From Labilithrix sp. (GTDB lineage Bacteria > Myxococcota > Polyangia > Polyangiales > Polyangiaceae): a stretch of DNA of 9,910 bases. Both the position numbers and the translations under genes were made by a program. A model generated the notes under the pieces. That model was not told the DNA's origin. It was given only the letters and a program-made list of their open reading frames with translations, and did no database searches. The stretch covers positions 1 to 9,910 of the forward strand of contig JAQBQL010000036.1 of NCBI GenBank assembly GCA_028287035.1, read 5' to 3'. Of this stretch, positions 7,766-9,910 are shown one piece after another (position 1 is the first letter of the stretch; each line of letters begins with the position of its first letter).

Positions 7766-9471
7766 GGCGTGCAGGCGAAGACCGCGTAGCCGCCGGTCGA
7801 GTCGTTGTTCGTCAGCGTCTTCGCGGTCGTCCACACGACGGCGACGCGGCTCGAGGTGGCGGCCACGGCGACCCGGCCGGTCTCGCGCACCGTGGTCACC
7901 GAAGGGATCCGCGGCTCGTTGGCGAAGGTGACCTCGCGGAGCGGCCGGGGCGTCGTCGAGACGTTGGCGAACGCATGCAGCGACACGCCGCCTGGCTTGA
8001 GGACCGCGAAGAACGCGCGGTCGTCGAGCATCGCGACGTCCCCCGTGGTCACGGTGCCGGCGCCGTCCACCGAGAAGCCGCTCGAGTCGACAGTCGAGGC
8101 GCGATCGAGCTCGAAGGTCCGGTAGGACACCGACTGGCCGGGCCCGTTTCCGTCACTGAGGACGACGACGCGCGAGCCGAGCGCGGCGACTGCTCCCCAC
8201 GCGCCGGAGAACGTGATCGGCGGACGGGGAGCCCGCGTCGCCGCGTTGAACTGGTCGGCCGACGTGCCGACCGGCACCATCACGAGCGAGAGCTGCGGGC
8301 CCGACGCGTTGGGCGGCGGCTCCTCGGCCCCGCCGTCAATGCCTGAGTCTGCCCCCGCGTCGGTCACGACCGCCGAAGGTGGACCCGCGGCAAGGAGCGC
8401 GAGCACGCGATCGCTCGACGTCGCCCACGCGCCCGTCATGCCGGCGAGGCCGCCGAACGTCCCGGTGGGCGCGACGACGCCCTTGCCGGCGGCGACGGTG
8501 GAGACGCGGGCCACCCCGTCATCGACGAACGCCACGATCCCGGCGCCGCCGTTGGCCGCGGCGACGTGACCGTTCCCGAGGAGGAGCTTCTTCGAGCTCG
8601 CGAAGTCGGACGTCGTGAAGGCCGGGTTGATGACGACCTCCGGCGACGAGGTGAACGAGAGCAGCTCGAGGCCCGGTAGCGCGGCGCACGCCGACCGCGC
8701 GAGGACCACCTGCCCGGCCGTTCCGTTCGTCAGGAGGCCGACGCCGTCGGTCTCGTCGGAGTCGGCGCAGCGGCCCTTGAGGAGCGCGCTCTGCGGATCG
8801 AGCGCGCCGCCCGCGGGATCGATGGGCAGCACCGTGATCCGCGCCTCCGTCGCGTTCGGGTCGATCTCGCGGTAGGCGATGACGAAGCCGGTCGGGGTGG
8901 CGGCCACGCTGGGGGCGCTCACCATCGTTCCCGAGCCGCCCACCGGGTTCGCGAGCGGACCTGCGCCGAGGAGCTCGAGCGAGCATCCGGCGCCGACGCT
9001 CGGGTCCTGGTTGTCGTCGGCCGGGACGCACGTCGCGGCCTGGCACGCCGAGCCGGTGGCGCACGCCCCCGTCGGCGGATCGTTGGCGGTCATCGCGATC
9101 GAGACGCTGTCCGACGCGTCCACGTCGACCTCGGTACAGCCGGTGGCGAGCACGCGGCAGTCGTCGCCCTTGGCCACGGCCGCGAACGCGTAGGTGCCTC
9201 GATCCAGGTCCCCGATCGCGGGCGCCTTCGGGTCCTCACGACGGAAGGCCACGCGCGTCGTCGCGGTCGAAGGGACGCCGTTGAACAACATCGGCCGCAC
9301 GCCGGCGCACTTCGCGTCCTTGTAGGCGCCGATCTCGAACCACACCGTCTCCGCGACGAGGTCGCTCGGGACGGTGATCTCGAAGGCGACCTGCGGGTTG
9401 CCGCGGCAGGCAGAGCCGACCACCACGAGGGTGACGAGCACCAGCAGGGAAAGGGGACCGAGCGCTCTCAT
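7762..9471 (-). CDS. Hypothetical Cys-rich secreted lipoprotein with beta-propeller-like C-terminal region
   Basis: I do not recognise a named family. The 569-residue product starts with a signal peptide (Arg2, hydrophobic core 5-18) ending at a lipobox-like VGSAC with Cys22. The -3 residue is Gly rather than Leu, so lipidation is likely but not certain. Position +2 is not Asp, which argues for outer-membrane or surface location if Gram-negative sorting rules hold. Residues about 27-130 look like a beta-sandwich. Residues 137-163 hold four close cysteines (137, 143, 148, 163). The rest is beta-rich, with propeller-like strands such as SAPSVAATPTGFVIAYRE (185-202) and RVAVAATSSRVAVVWTT (533-549). 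A Gly/Asp/Pro linker (about 371-388, DAGADSGIDGG) interrupts it. Ten cysteines follow Cys22, enough for five disulfides. The ATG at 9471 has AGAGG 10 nt upstream, buried in a hairpin. The stop overlaps tilS. Ligand and role are unknown. Confidence 0.82.
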   Translation of the reverse strand: MRALGPLSLLVLVTLVVVGSACRGNPQVAFEITVPSDLVAETVWFEIGAYKDAKCAGVRPMLFNGVPSTATTRVAFRREDPKAPAIGDLDRGTYAFAAVAKGDDCRVLATGCTEVDVDASDSVSIAMTANDPPTGACATGSACQAATCVPADDNQDPSVGAGCSLELLGAGPLANPVGGSGTMVSAPSVAATPTGFVIAYREIDPNATEARITVLPIDPAGGALDPQSALLKGRCADSDETDGVGLLTNGTAGQVVLARSACAALPGLELLSFTSSPEVVINPAFTTSDFASSKKLLLGNGHVAAANGGAGIVAFVDDGVARVSTVAAGKGVVAPTGTFGGLAGMTGAWATSSDRVLALLAAGPPSAVVTDAGADSGIDGGAEEPPPNASGPQLSLVMVPVGTSADQFNAATRAPRPPITFSGAWGAVAALGSRVVVLSDGNGPGQSVSYRTFELDRASTVDSSGFSVDGAGTVTTGDVAMLDDRAFFAVLKPGGVSLHAFANVSTTPRPLREVTFANEPRIPSVTTVRETGRVAVAATSSRVAVVWTTAKTLTNNDSTGGYAVFACTP

Positions 9472-9472
9472 A

Positions 9473-9511
9473 CCGGGGTCGCCTCTGGGGTTACCGCGAG
9501 AGGCGCCCCGG
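9473..9511 (-). promoter_or_regulatory. Strong hairpin covering the ribosome-binding site of the lipoprotein gene
   Basis: In the 49 bp between the upstream stop (9521) and the lipoprotein ATG (9471), the transcript can fold into a 13-bp stem. CCGGGGCGCCTCT (9511-9499) pairs with AGAGGCG (9486-9480) and CCCCGG (9478-9473), with one bulged A at 9479 and a 12-nt loop. The right arm contains the AGAGG ribosome-binding element and ends one base before the ATG. It has no U-run, so it does not look like an intrinsic terminator. Control of initiation, or coupling to translation of the upstream gene, is inferred. Confidence 0.5.
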
Positions 9512-9520
9512 CGCTACCCG

Positions 9521-9910
9521 TCACTTGTCCATCGACATGCGGACTTCCTTCGTCTGCTCGGGCGGCACGTCGACCACGAGCGTCTTCTTCGCGCCGTTGG
9601 GGGCGGAGAGCGCAAGCACGTGACGACCCGATGGCACCGGGCGATTGAAGATGTGCCCGGGGCCGAGCGACACGCCGTTGTCGATGATCTGGTCGCACTT
9701 CGGCATGCACACGACGGTGATCGCGCCGAGCGCGGCGGGCTTCGCGGCCGGCCTCGGAGCGACAGTCGCGGCGGCAGGCGCGGCGACCGGTGCCGGGGCT
9801 TCGGTGCGTCGCGAGGCGATCGTGGCGGTCGCCGCGGTCACCACCGCGGGCGCGCTCGGTGCAGGCGACGGCACGACGGCGGCCGCCGCGGTCGTCGGGG
9901 CCGCGGGCTC
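9521..9910 (-). CDS. C-terminal end of a protein with a PEGA-like domain, possibly a serine/threonine kinase; truncated by window edge
   Basis: The minus-strand frame is open from the window edge to the TGA at 9523-9521, giving 129 residues of C-terminus. The first 60 or so are a low-complexity Ala/Pro/Val/Thr linker. The last 67 or so resemble a PEGA domain: a short strand (ITVVCMPKC), IIDNGVSLGPG, then PVPSGRHVLALSAPNGAKKTLVVDVP, matching the pattern 'strand, idG..lG, l.pG.h.v.l' of that family. In Myxococcota such domains often end Ser/Thr protein kinases or surface proteins after a Pro/Ala-rich linker, so a kinase is plausible, but no kinase residues lie in the window. Two cysteines in C-M-P-K-C could form a disulfide or bind metal. 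A GTG at 9874 is in frame but lies within the linker and is not a likely true start. The lipoprotein gene follows after 49 bp. Confidence 0.62.
   Translation of the reverse strand, partial: EPAAPTTAAAAVVPSPAPSAPAVVTAATATIASRRTEAPAPVAAPAAATVAPRPAAKPAALGAITVVCMPKCDQIIDNGVSLGPGHIFNRPVPSGRHVLALSAPNGAKKTLVVDVPPEQTKEVRMSMDK

Noticed and set aside
7766..7834. Upstream start for tilS, 23 codons earlier
   Set aside because: The added residues are Arg/Asp-rich and unlike TilS N-termini, and lie inside the lipoprotein gene. The GTG at 7765 makes a standard GTGA overlap.

Overview
The window is very GC-rich. Every gene I can support lies on the minus strand, so transcription runs from high to low coordinates. 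Third codon positions are almost all G or C, and GTG starts are common. The translated proteins are alanine-rich, and one carries an 'Asp-Ala-Gly' linker of the kind seen in large predatory or social bacteria. With a Cys-rich lipoprotein and a PEGA-like C-terminus of possible kinase origin, this points to Myxococcota, probably class Polyangia. That assignment rests on protein style only, because no rRNA marker is present.

In transcriptional order the layout is as follows. (1) The C-terminal end of a protein with a Pro/Ala-rich linker and a PEGA-like domain (9910-9521, cut by the window edge). (2) A predicted secreted lipoprotein of 569 residues (9471-7762), whose ribosome-binding site sits inside a long hairpin (9473-9511). 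(3) tilS, tRNA(Ile)-lysidine synthase (7765-6884), whose GTG start overlaps the lipoprotein stop. (4) ftsH, a membrane AAA+ zinc protease (6724-4781), closed by a clear intrinsic terminator (4763-4721). (5) A short spacer with several small GC-rich hairpins (4698-4603). (6) A DUF99-family protein (4596-3961), a nuclease-like family best known from archaea. (7) The glycolytic and secretion cluster gap-pgk-tpiA-secG (3884-430), with 25 bp between gap and pgk, a 4-bp pgk/tpiA overlap and 8 bp between tpiA and secG. (8) The N-terminus of a multi-membrane glycosyltransferase-like protein (419-1, cut by the window edge).

Functionally, gap, pgk and tpiA encode three consecutive enzymes of lower and middle glycolysis, and secG, a SecYEG translocon subunit, often ends this operon in bacteria. 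tilS next to ftsH is also a widespread order; the hpt gene often found between them is missing. No gap without a gene exceeds 190 bp. I see no tRNA, rRNA, CRISPR array, insertion sequence, integrase or phage gene.

Most of the window is ordinary housekeeping chromosome, and I do not see a convincing new multi-gene system. The points most worth a second look are the hairpin over the lipoprotein start, the lipoprotein/tilS overlap, the bacterial DUF99 gene, and the mini-hairpin cluster behind the ftsH terminator.
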